This document shows positions 23,019 through 33,405 of a DNA stretch of 64,000 nt, one piece after another; within the stretch, counting starts at the first letter, position 1; every line of letters starts with the position of its first letter. The DNA is from Fomes fomentarius (lineage: Eukaryota > Basidiomycota > Agaricomycetes > Polyporales > Polyporaceae). Where the stretch lies: NCBI GenBank assembly GCA_022606135.1, contig JABYQN010000015.1:186001-250000 (forward strand). Direction: 5' to 3'. A program made the translations under genes and the position numbers. The notes below the pieces were generated by a model. The model worked only from the letters and a program-made list of their open reading frames with translations. It made no database searches and was not told where the DNA came from.

Positions 23019-23353
23019 CGGTCAGCGTTAGCTGGGACGCAAGATCGTGAAGTGCACGTGGAGACGGTGAAGGTAGAAGATGTCTTGCAAAGAGACGATG
23101 AATTTTGGCTCGACGACGGGACCGTCATTCTGGTCGCACGGGACGTCGAGTTCCACGTATAAAACCTCCTCCCCGCCAATCATTCGCCGGTCTTCAGAGA
23201 GCTCATCACGAGACCACATTCAAGCTCTACGCTCAGAGTCTCGATAAACAACAATTTTGAAGTCTCCTGCCAAGTTTTCCAGCTCTCAGACACTCCAGAA
23301 GATGAGTCCGCGTCATCTCCTATGCGCATATATATGTCACTCGGCAGCATGAG
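23019..23353 (+). pseudogene. BTB-family pseudogene G
   Basis: Plus-strand fragment with R-D-D-E-F-W-L-D-D-G-T-V-I-L-V-A-R-D-V-E-F-H-V, then TAA at 23160-23162 exactly where relatives read V-Y-K-G. The same frame continues as N-L-L-P-A-N-H-S-P-V-F-R-E-L-I, then L-S-D-T-P-E-D near 23277-23300. No middle or C-terminal half follows. Upstream, the open frame runs back through the GAGTCY repeat without a family N-terminus. Confidence 0.8.
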
Positions 23354-24023
23354 GTACGTTAGTAGTACTGCAACACAAACGGCGCAATGCGGCCTGATGG
23401 TAGCAAGGCACATAGCTTCTACGATGCAAAGATGCCCTCTTTCACTGGCGCTGTTATCGGTGGGAAGGTACGTGCACCCGTCGCAAGTTGTTATTCATTC
23501 TCTCAGCCTGACTTCGCCGTGCTTCCTTATTAAGCTGCTGTGGCAATGGCGGCGGTGGCGTGAAGGTTTTCCTCACGGTCTGCATCATATCTCTCTAGTC
23601 GCGCTTCCCAAACCCAATCCTTCCGTATCGTGATCATCAACTTCTTCTCATAGCTTCTCAACTCATTACCAACGGGAGCTTAGACACGGTAGTAGTGTAC
23701 GCCTTCGACGTCGCGTCAACGCGTACACATTAGGCGAAAGTAATAGTGAGAGTATTGTGTGTAGTGAGTTCTCAGCTTCACTAGTGACAACGTGAGATCA
23801 TGCACGGTTATCCTTTTCTCCTCAGCCTGCTCGGAGCGGAAAAGGGAAGAGGGGTACCCATGATTGCGGATACATCACAGTATCTGACAGCTAGGGTCAG
23901 CAGGCTCAGGCTGCGGTGGCCACAGTTCGGGGTCATGGTGCGCTTGAGCATGCTATATATTTTCCGCTGTTCCATAGCCCTCGCAATAGGCTGGACCCCC
24001 TTCCTCCCTCCAACACTGCATCC
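23354..24023. other. Intergenic, upstream of P450-1
   Basis: No gene seen. The last ~100 bp resembles the region upstream of P450-3 (for example ACAGTTCGGGGT at about 23922), so the promoter was copied along with the gene. Confidence 0.45.
23953..23960 (+). promoter_or_regulatory. Probable TATA box of P450-1
   Basis: CTATATAT about 64-71 bp before the ATG at 24024; the equivalent position before P450-3 also carries TATATATT. Confidence 0.55.
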
Positions 24024-26279
24024 ATGGATAATATTACTGCCTTTACGTGCATACTCATCTTCTGTGGACTCCTGCTGCGTAAATGGCTTGGGAGGAGCTC
24101 ATTCAAGCTTCCACCGGGCCCGAGCGCTCTCCCCATCTTGGGGAGCGTGCATCATCTCACGCTAGAGTTTCAACAGAAGACGTTTCTGGCATGGAGCAAG
24201 ACTTACGGTGCGTCTGGGAGGGTTATGCAGCGACTATTCACCGTAATACGCTCGCTCGTCCAGGAAATGTGATCTACTTGAGGCTCTTTCGGACTCCCAC
24301 CATCGTACTCAACTCCCTCGAGGGTGCGAGAGATCTGCTGGACAAGCGCAGTGCGAAGTACTCGGATAGGCCACGCATGGTGTATATCACAGAATTGTGA
24401 ACATTTTCTCTTGCGTATAAGACCAAATCGCTGATCGATCGCTCTCCGACTCAGAGCTGGGCATGACTCGACGCTTCCTTTCATGCCTTACGGTGACCGT
24501 TTCCGGAGACATCGCAAGTTGATACACGACGGCATCGGCAGCAAGTCCGCATTGCAGCGGTATCGGCCGATTCAAGCCCGAGAAGCCCATATACTGCTCC
24601 GTAACCTCTTCGACACCCCCGAAGCGTTCTTGGAGCACCTTTACAGGTATACTTCTGCACGACTGGCCTTCCTAGTTTGTAAGAAGGTGACACCTGCGTC
24701 GTGTATCTAACAAGATACGCTGCTGCGACAATGCTAGAAATCACGTATGGCCGGCGACTGAATTCCATGGATGACAAGCTCGTGCAGCTAGCAGAGCGCG
24801 CGATCATTGCCGCAACCGAGGGTGGAAGTGCTGGTTCGATGCTTGTGGACTTCTTCCCTATCTGTAAGTCATGTTCTACTATTGCCATGCAGAACGTGAA
24901 TTGATAGTCTTGCTCAGTGAAATACATGCCCGCATGGATGCCAGGAGCCGGGTTCAAGAGACGCGCCGCTGAAGCGCGCTCATGCCTCCATGCCTGGCGT
25001 GAGACTGCAGTGAAGATGGTCAAAGACGATATGGCAAGTATACCCTTTTCTTGGCATCGATTTTGGTACCCTGACAGCAGCCCGCGTATTCGACTAGGCA
25101 ACAGGTGAAGCAGCACCATCTATCACTGCATCGCTGTTCGAAGTCCACCAGGGCAACCCCGCTCAGGAAGAACTTGGAGATATCCAGTCTATTGGCGTTG
25201 GTATCTATGGTGGTTCGTCAAACTCCCCTGGTTTCGCATTACGTTCGCTCATGAGGGCTTCTGTATCTCTTCCATAGCTGGTACGGAGACCGTACGTGAA
25301 CCAAGTCGTCTCTTTTTGCGCACTTCCCCATACGAGATTCCAGACATACGCAACACTTGCATCATTCGTGCTGGCGATGGTCCGTAATATAGGCGTACTT
25401 CGCAAAGCACAGGAAGAGATGGACAGAGTAGTTGGTCCCGATCGCCTTCCCGACTTTGGGGACCGCGAATCGCTGCCTTACCTGAATGCAGTGCTTGAGG
25501 AGCTCTACCGGTGAGGGCATCGTCTTCTATAGCATTTCGTTCCTCTCTCTCACGAGTGCGATGTCTACAGTTGGAATCCTCCTGTGCCTCTAGGTTCGCA
25601 CGCTTAGGTCCAAGCTCCTCCCACTAGTAGTTCATGCTAACAGAGAGTGGTCAGCTGTTCCCCATCGTGTTATGTCGGACGACCAGTACCGTGGATACGA
25701 CATCCCAGCAGGATGCATGATCGTGCCCAACATCTGGTATGTGTCCTCCCTTGCACCATAACGTACAGACCCTCGTTAACGTGGAAATCTGTTTACCTAG
25801 GGCTATGACCCGCAGCACGGGCCAATTCCCACATCCCGAAGAGTTCATCCCGGAGCGCCATCTCCGCGAAGCCAAGCTGATGGATGACAGAGAGCTCCCA
25901 AGCAGTTTCGTCTTTGGATTTGGACGCAGGTGAGCCCCCGCGCACGTTGACGCGTTGATGTCCGTGTCCCGGGAGTGGCCTGTTGATCTGGCCGATAGGA
26001 TATGTGCAGGCCAGGCTTTTGCCGACGCGACTCTCTGGCTTGCGCTCGCGAACATCGTCGCAGCATTTGACATCTGCAAGCCTGTGGACGCGGCGGGGAA
26101 CGAGTACACACCTCCAGCTGCCTTCAAGCCGGGATTGACGAGGTCAGTGAATGCAGCGCCAATGATACGATTTCTGATCCTGGCCCCATGAGGCTTGCAG
26201 TCGACCAAACCCTTTCGAATGCAGGATCGTCCCGCGTTCGGACAAGGTCGCCATCACAGTAGCTCAGCTGACTCTGTGA
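24024..26279 (+). CDS. Cytochrome P450 (P450-1)
   Basis: ER-anchored haem monooxygenase; substrate unknown. Thirteen exons (24024-24207, 24264-24396, 24455-24646, 24715-24863, 24918-25033, 25098-25212, 25278-25291, 25344-25510, 25571-25593, 25655-25736, 25801-25929, 25999-26142, 26201-26279) join with matching phases to 508 aa. An N-terminal anchor (about 6-20) is followed by L-P-P-G-P. I-helix A-G-T-E-T near 297-301 comes from a 14-nt exon; E-E-L-Y-R (ExxR) near 353-357; P-E-R near 414; haem loop F-G-F-G-R-R-I-C-A-G with Cys about 437. Intron 5 seems to use a GC donor (GCAAGT at 25034). Intron 3 ends in AAG. Reading past 26142 gives a false end; the 58-bp last intron restores the conserved P-R-S-D-K tail. 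Close paralogue: 58388-60657. Confidence 0.92.
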
Positions 26280-27420
26280 GGGAGGAGGCCTCATGTCTAT
26301 GCAAACGCACGATATCCACAGAATCACAAAACGCGCGTAAAGATCATGTTTCCCAGCTGGTTACAAGCGCCCTTAGCCTCAACCTCACGGGTGGACTAGG
26401 CCCGGTCTTGGTATCCGTGGGTAACCGTGACGCGGTCACTTCATCGTCACAAGCCAACACGTAATCCGAGTCGTGGAAGAGAAGCAGTCGTTGCAGAACT
26501 CTTGTATGAGTGATACGATGCCTGTGATTCAAAAAATATACCTATTGCCACCTGATTACATGGGAATGTGAACATTGGTGGACAGTTCGTAAACGATAGG
26601 AATGGTGACGGTCTGAAGCGGGATCGCGTTATGTCACGCGCCAGTCACAGAGGTCTACTTCTAGTAGCGGGATGTCACGCTCATTATATAAACACCAGTC
26701 CGACGTGCGCTTGTTCAAACCGTACTGGCAACTTTTCAAGCCAGACCATTCCAACCTGGTAAGTGGTGCAGTACTCTTCTTGATTTCTTGATGATACTGA
26801 ATTAAGTCTGATCTTCTCATGTGCGTTGGAGTCCATCACTGATCTAGCGCTAGCAGTACTACTACCAGGATTCCGTGTCCGAGTCAGCACTGCGACTCGG
26901 GCCTCGCAGTTCGTCGGGTAGTATCTTGTTGACGACATGACAACGTCCGATGGGGGTACGAAATCGGTGCCGAATATATTTGGCTCTACACTAAGCCTGT
27001 ATATGCTGCAATGACTCGGAGTCCTATAGCGGTACTTGCTCTCAGCCCCCCAACTAAAACTTGTGCTGGATCCGACGTCGGGTGCTTTCGACCTCTGCAG
27101 CTTCAAACTACCGAGTCATGGTTTCAAAGCTTTGACATCGTACGGATCAAATGCAGGAGATGCTACCTTGATCCTCGACTTCCACCGAATGCAATACATG
27201 GCGCGGTTGCAAAACCGTTGGGTGCGGTTTCTGAGGCTCGGCGGGTTTCTTACCTTTGGGTGGACCATGCGGTAACATTTCTCTTTTCCCGTCTTTACTC
27301 ACCCATCATCTCTCTTTCTACATCACCGTGGCTCTGAATTAGCGGAGCGATCTTCCCATTGCAGAAACAGTTGTCCTATACCTCCCGACCCCTTTCCTGT
27401 CCCGGTTAGCGCGCAACGGA
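26280..27420. other. Intergenic with a dispersed repeat copy
   Basis: No gene I can support. Positions about 26483-26612 resemble 61347-61462 in the same orientation (see repeat entries). The 140-codon minus frame at 26684-27106 matches nothing I know. Confidence 0.4.
26483..26612 (+). repeat. Dispersed repeat, copy 1
   Basis: Shares GAAGCAGT, GAGTGATACGATGCCTGT, CGCCTGAT-like spacer and GGACAGTTCGTAAAC words in order with 61347-61462. It lies downstream of P450-1. Confidence 0.7.
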
Positions 27421-27429
27421 TTCTCCCAG

Positions 27430-28060
27430 TCCGTTCCTCCACTTGCTCGCCATCAAGTGGGTTGCCTGTTCCTGCACCTTCTGGTCGTGATATTACACAG
27501 CTACAGTCTCATACTAGCTAGAATCGTCGGCGGAGTCGTTTCGGAGCAGAACCCGTCGGACACGACGCTCCAGCTGATGTTCAATATCATACAGTCCCCC
27601 GGTCTATCCTATCTCCCCTTGTCATTGCTACTGTCGGCTTCTTGGGTACTGTGTACGTTACCCCTCCATCATTCCCGTCAGCCATCACTCACGAAACATC
27701 TTCACACAGTGGTCAACACCCACTTGATCACTACGTAATCACGAGCGGCAGCCTGGACGTTCCACCTCCCCAGCCGCCGCCCGCGGCTCAGTGGCCATCG
27801 CGCTCGCTATCGTCGGTGGAGTTAGGGCTGGAGACGAGACGCGACCTCGCAGGACGGTCTCGGCTCGTCCGCCACACGTTCGGACACATCAGCCGCAATC
27901 CTCTTCTGTTCGCTGTCCGTCCTCGTGCTCGGGGCCACCCACTGGTTCTGTTGGCGGAACTGGGCGGGCAGATTCTCAAATACCGCCGCCGCAAGGTTGA
28001 GTCGGTCCGCTTGGGTCACGATCGCTGTTCGCACCCTGGACGCCGTCGTACTAAGTAAGG
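27430..28060 (+). pseudogene. DUF7702-like membrane protein, probably decayed
   Basis: A hydrophobic stretch followed by L-A-R-I-V-G-G-V-V-S-E-Q-N-P-S near 27518-27560 and L-Q-L-M-F-N-I-I-Q-S matches the core of a fungal integral-membrane family I know as DUF7702 (tentative). The expected next part, L-S-P-L-V-I-A-T-V-G-F-L-G, is present but in another frame: the 5-bp word CTATC is tandemly duplicated at 27604-27613 and shifts the frame. Later hydrophobic segments, V-A-I-A-L-A-I-V-G-G (27789 on) and S-A-A-I-L-F-C-S-L-S-V-L-V-L-G-A (about 27888-27940), are also in different frames. N-terminal exons are not identified. A sequencing error is possible for one indel, less so for two. Confidence 0.5.
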
Positions 28061-28756
28061 TTCGGCTGCATTTCAAGCGTAGCGAGCGGAGGCTTCTTGC
28101 AATAACCGCCGCGCTTGTCCATTCGAATTCTCAATTCCATTCTTTCCTCGTTCTCCCCCGTGGGGGCTTTGACGAGTCGGGGAAGCGCCTTCTAGTGTCT
28201 TCCCCGACTCCCTCTCTCAGCTCAAGAAGTCTGACGCGTCGATAAGCGACTGGGGCTATGTCGGTCCTAACCCAGTACGTGCTCGTGCTCGTCTACGTGG
28301 CCGCCAGCGTACAGCTTGCCTTGGGCTAGAACGAGGCCGGTTATCAACAGACGCACCTTGAGATGGCTTCCCCGCCTCCGAGTTTGCGCAAACAGGACAA
28401 GAAGCACCGGTACCGACACCGTCCCAGCATACGCCGCTGCAAAAACGCGGTCCATGAGCCGAACCTTGAGCTAGATCATGATGGACAGGCCAGTGGAGGG
28501 ACTGTATTGGGCTCGTCCCATGACGTCCGGGGTATAAAGATCGCGAGTGCTGGCGTAGTACGTACACGGGGGACTAAACGCGGTAACCGCAGTCATAACT
28601 TATCCTACACTTAAAGAGTCGCCGGAAGCTAGTTGTACACACGATGACGGTTCTTCTGCCCTTCGCCCCCCTCCTTGCGGATTGGGTTATCCTCCGCGGC
28701 GGCTAAAAAATGAGCGTGGTAGGATGTATACGGCACTCTGTGTGTGTCCGCGAACA
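28061..28756. other. Intergenic, no gene recognised
   Basis: GC-rich spacer before the 3' end of P450-2. Minus frames at 28256-28567 look composition-driven. Confidence 0.35.
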
Positions 28757-31144
28757 CTACACGGTGAGCGCCGTGCGCGCCAGTGCGATAATGTCCGCAG
28801 TCTTCTCCGACCGCGGCCGGAACGAGCATTCGAACGGTTTCGGTTGGCTGGACGGCGGCGCGTAGCACGTTCAGCCTCAGCGCCGAGCGGAAAAGGAGGG
28901 GAAGCGAACCCCATGCAACTCACCTGACGAACCCGGACGTGTACTCGCCGGACGGGGTGATGTCCTTGCCCCACCGGTCCGTCGCCTTGCTGATGTCGAA
29001 CAAGGAGATGATGCAGGCGGCGGCGAGCCAGATGCTCGCTTCCGCGAAATCACGCCCGGGGCACACCCGCCGTCCGAACCCGAACACGATCTTGCGCGGA
29101 TTGCAGTGTTCGGCGGTCTGTCGATCGAGCCATCGTTCGGGCCGGAACAACTGTGGCTCGGGAAAGCACGTCGGATCCCGGGTCATTTTCCTACACACAC
29201 ACATGGGTGGTACACACACACATGGATGGTAGCAGTGAGTATCAACGCAACCCTGCATAGAAGAGACGGCGCGCGCACCACAGGTTGGGGATGACCATGG
29301 TGTTGCCGGGAATTTGGTATCCGCGATACATGTCGTCCTCCGTGACGTTGTGCGGGACACCTGCGTTACTGACGTTAGGCCATGGTTTCATACATACATA
29401 GATCGCATCGGACAGGGACGACACCCACCTAGAGGCACGGGACACCGCCACCTAACCGTCAAATTAGCAAGCGCCGGACAGGGTGGGATGTGTTGGGGCG
29501 CGCACCTTAAGACCTCGCTAATGACGCAATCAAGATAAGGCAGGTTCGCGCGGTCGTCAAAATCGGGCAGCCGTGATCGCCCGACCACGAGGTCCATTTC
29601 CTGCTGGGCGCGCTTAAAGGCGTCCGGATGTAGGACCATCGCGAGCACGAAATTCGAAGTGACGGTCGCCGTCTGTGGTCATACGGGTAAGTTTGATGAA
29701 AACTTGGCGGTACGAGTACGGCTCTTACCGTCTCGGTTCCAGCTGGAAGGTGCCATCAGAGCTCAGAACGTTCGTAACGCTCGCATATGTTCACGGGATG
29801 ACGAGAGACGCACCTCCGTAGATGACAGCGGCGGCGCCTTTGATATCGTCAGCTTCTTCATGGGAAGGACCGCTGTGGCCAAACGTTTCTTCCAGGAGAG
29901 AAGCGGTGAATGACGGCCGCGCAGTACCCGCAATCTAGACTGGTGTGTCAGCATACGCATACGAAGTGCGCCACCGTAGTTGGCTCGTCTCACCATCGCG
30001 CTCTTGACCATATCATATGGCGTGTCCATCATCTTGCGCACCAAATCGCGGATCCTAAACGCTTCACGCTTGAAGCCAGCGCCCGGCATCCAAGTCGGCA
30101 AATTCTTCACTGGGCGGGACGGTCAGTGAGCGCTGGGGACCGGCGACGCGACGCGAAGAAGGCGAAGAAGCCACACGTGCACAGATCAGGGAGACTTACA
30201 CACGGGGAAGAAGTCGACGAGCATCGAGCCAGGGCTTCCCGCGCGCACGGTGGCCTCCGTGGCATCGTGGGCGAGCTTAACGTACTTGTCTTCGAGCGAA
30301 TCGATGCAATGGCCATACGTAATGTCCATGATCATTCCTGTCGCCCATCTGTTGAAGCGATAAGACGGAGTATGCCCAAGTCCGGTAGGGTGAGCGGCTG
30401 CAGATCCCATGAGAGCTCGACCCATGTGACGGACTCACCTGTTGATGTGCGAGAGGAACGCAGTCGGGGATTCGAGTACGTCCGAGAGAAGAGTGTACGT
30501 CTCCCGGCGCTGGATGGGGCGATAGCCTTCCAGTGCGAGCTTGGTCTGGAAGTTGTCGTGAATCCACTTTCGATGCTTACGGAACCGATCGCCATAGCGC
30601 ATGTGCGTGACAACATTGTCCCAGCCCATGCTGGAGCGGGGAAGGCGGATCAGCGCGTGCGCACGGAAGCAGAAGACCGGCCTGAATCTAGATGGCCAGC
30701 CACTCACAGCTCGGAGAGCAGGATCAAGCGGGGACGGTCAGAGAAGTTCCCGCTCTTCTTCTCCAGGAGATCCTGGGCCGCACGCAGAGAGCCCAGCACC
30801 AAAACCGGCCGCCTGAAGATCTTCGCAAACACAACATCCCCTGAAGCGACTAATGTCAACCTAACACGCCGCCTTCGCCGGATCGACACGCCATGTGCAG
30901 GTGTGCGCGAACACCCACCATACTGTCTGGCCCACTCGGCGAACGTCTGCTCCTGATAGTTCGCTGGCAGCTGGTGAACATTCCCCAGGATCGGGAGCGC
31001 CTTTGGGCCTGGCGGGAGCGGGGCGTCGTCGTCGGTCACAGTGCGCCGTGGGAGCCATTTGGAGAGGGCAAAGCGGAGGAGCACGAGGAGGAAAGCAGCG
31101 AGGCTGGCGGGGGCAAGAACGTGGACGTGGACGGAGGGGGCCAT
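28757..31144 (-). CDS. Cytochrome P450 (P450-2)
   Basis: Twelve exons (31144-30919, 30840-30708, 30630-30439, 30348-30200, 30109-29994, 29934-29814, 29742-29729, 29672-29506, 29451-29429, 29360-29279, 29190-28924, 28847-28757) give 526 aa, all GT-AG. N-terminal membrane anchor (about 8-28), then L-P-P-G-P. A-G-T-E-T is encoded by the 14-nt exon 29742-29729. E-V-L-R (ExxR) near 370-373. Haem loop [10 protein letters not shown] with Cys about 451. Junctions match those of P450-1 and P450-3 except that the intron inside the haem loop (after G-R-R) is absent, so exon 11 is a fusion of two. It is more divergent in sequence and more GC-rich than the other two, so it is an older relative. Substrate unknown. 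Confidence 0.92.
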
Positions 31145-31202
31145 CGCGAGGTTCGGTGCCAGCGTGAGGCAGATGCCACGGCGGGGAAGATGTTCGTCCA
31201 GG

Positions 31203-31210
31203 CTTTATAG
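31203..31210 (-). promoter_or_regulatory. Probable TATA box of P450-2
   Basis: CTATAAAG on the minus strand about 59 bp upstream of the ATG at 31144. Confidence 0.5.
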
Positions 31211-32231
31211 ATGGCGAAGTGTCGGAGTATCGACTCGGGGACGGTTCGCATTCTTGCACGAACATACTGACTTCCCCATTCGAATTCGTGCATACTGTCC
31301 TGGAACTAACCTTCCACTTCTCGCCACGCTTGGTGGGCCTCAACGCTGACGCGTACTTGCTGAATCCGGGGAGTGGGCCGTGGGCGGGGAGCGTAACTGG
31401 ATCAATCGGGGAAGGCTCGCCCGATGCTCCCGCGTATCGCGATTCGTGATGGACGCTATGACTGACAATGTAGTCGGCAAGCGAAGACAGGGGAAATTGT
31501 CGTAATGTTGATTGAGCAAATGAGTTGCGCGTCCAGGGCATGTCGTGGGATCGGATAGGGTCGGTTGTGGCACTCCGAGGCCATCCCTGTAGGGTTGGAA
31601 CAGACCGGGGCGTTGGAAGTTCAGAACTGGGCGACGTGTCCGCGTGCGATAGAAGAGCGGCTTGAGAATTTTCTTGACTGTGTACGGAAAGACTCCGAGG
31701 TCATTTTCGGCAGGCAGCCCGGACAAGACGCAGAACGAAGGGCGAGAGATGGAGGGTGAGAGACAGGTCAGACCGTTCTCAGTCCGCGTCGCTTAACCTG
31801 TGCCACCTTTGGCAGGAAATAGCTCACATGTATGTACATCTTCGCCTGTTACGTATGCTGGAGTATCCGTGCGAGAGGATAGAGTTCGGCGTGTGACAGG
31901 CAAGCTTTCGGATATAGAACACATCGGAAGTTCACCACAAAATAGACAATTAAAGATATCACCGAGACCAAGTAAGGTCTTCGTATCCAAGACCCTCGGG
32001 CAAACGATATCAGGCTGAATATATCTGTGAGACAAAGGTTCAGCTACACGCAAGCGCGGAGTGTTCTGGATGATAGACACAGTCTGAACGGTGGCCAGGT
32101 CCGAGTCAGTGTAGTCGCACATGTTGAGGTTCATCAGAAGGACGATCCTCAAGTTCTCCCGAGTCCGCGTGCCTTCACCGCGGTGCGACACGCAGCAGGC
32201 ACAATACAGCTTGACAGCGACTGGTCGGCAT
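31211..32231. other. Intergenic, no gene recognised
   Basis: Upstream region of P450-2 and 5' flank of the tRNA. Open frames up to 132 codons, none recognised. Confidence 0.4.
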
Positions 32232-32303
32232 GGTTGAGTGGTGTAGTGGTTATCACTCCTGTCTTACACACAGGCGGTCGTCGGTTCGATCCCGGCCTCA
32301 ATC
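32232..32303 (+). tRNA. tRNA-Val (anticodon UAC)
   Basis: 72 nt without intron. The acceptor stem GGTTGAG pairs with CTCAATC (one G-T). A D-arm typical of eukaryotic Val tRNAs (GTGTAGTGGTTATCAC) is followed by the anticodon stem CCTGT/ACAGG around the loop CTTACAC, so the anticodon is TAC. The T-arm is GTCGG-TTCGATC-CCGGC. The internal A and B boxes are intact. The base after the acceptor stem is A, the usual discriminator for Val. A T-rich run (GCTTTTTT) a few bases downstream fits a Pol III stop. Confidence 0.93.
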
Positions 32304-32310
32304 AATGTGC

Positions 32311-32318
32311 TTTTTTGG
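32311..32318 (+). terminator. Pol III terminator of tRNA-Val
   Basis: A run of six T residues begins about nine bases after the tRNA end, the normal RNA polymerase III stop. Confidence 0.6.
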
Positions 32319-33405
32319 GATACTCAAGTACTTTGCATATCTTTCCGATCAAGATAGATGATCAAGACTCCTTCAGCTGCGCTCCATTTGTCACTCATTG
32401 TCAGTATCAGGTGAGCCTATCGAGTGTAAAACTGAAACTATGCTCAACATCGAAGAGCTTCTGGCTTGCCGTCATTCCTCATATGATCAGTGATAGACGG
32501 CCTCGCCATCCAGCTGGCAAACGCGTAATGTTCCGAGACCCTGCCTCGACCCCACTCTTCATAATCATTCCTGGCCGAGAACTGAAACGATTCAGATGTC
32601 GTCAGCGAAAATCATATGCACCCGGTCTCCGAGTCGCCTTGTCGCCAAGCCCGTTGAATGTGCCAGCACTATGTACGGCATCCATCGTCGCTTAAACCCC
32701 CCACGAACATCAGATGATCCGGATGGTGCGGTGAGCGTTCACCTTCATAACTCAAAACAACGAGATGTTCCCCTCGCTCCGTAAATGCGCTTGTGCCAGA
32801 AGAGTCCTAGCACGCAAACCAGACAGGCTCTCACTGCTGCATAGCTCATGAGGCCGAGGAACTCGATGTGTGGCGTAAAGCATGAACGAGGTACGCCGTC
32901 TGCCAGCAGCCATCGTGTCACAATTTCTTTATTCAAGGGCCGTCCTTCTCTCACACTGTTATCGGATTCGGCTTCTCTGACGACATCTGCTGGACAGCGG
33001 TGAGCCACAGGAGCGGAGAGGTGGGCCCGGCCGGCCTTTCCTTTCGGAAGCTCGGGTGGTCAAATCAAGCGTTTCGTATCTCCTCCTCGTGGGCTGCGAT
33101 GACAATATGGAATTCACGATGCCTGAACGGACTGGTATGCTAAGTCCACCTCGCACGGATAGCTTCTAACACGTATCTGCATAGTATCACGTCCATCTTG
33201 CCACCGATGTCGATGGCAACTGCGTTCTCCCTCCCATTCTTCCGTCGTCTCCGTGGTTCCTTCCGGCGTTCATACGTTTGCTCCGGCACTAAACTTTCTC
33301 CTGGTCCATTTGAAGGCCTGCCGTGAGCTGCGAAGCCATCTCCGTTGTGGAACGTTCTACTCACCTCCCTTTACGCCAAGTCTTGGTCTAGATCCATCCG
33401 CACCT
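32319..33405. other. Intergenic, no gene recognised
   Basis: No open frame here resembles a known protein. It separates the tRNA from the 3' end of the minus-strand gene at 33406. Confidence 0.4.

Noticed and set aside
22650..23162. 170-codon frame starting with a Glu-Ser repeat and ending in a BTB motif
   Set aside because: The Glu-Ser part is only the microsatellite read in one frame; the BTB part stops early, so I treat it as pseudogene G rather than a Glu-Ser-rich protein.
26142..26191. P450-1 ending at 26191 by read-through
   Set aside because: Splicing out 26143-26200 gives the conserved C-terminal P-R-S-D-K end, matching both paralogues.
29910..30956. 348-codon plus frame
   Set aside because: It is antisense to several exons of P450-2 and crosses its introns; no family features.
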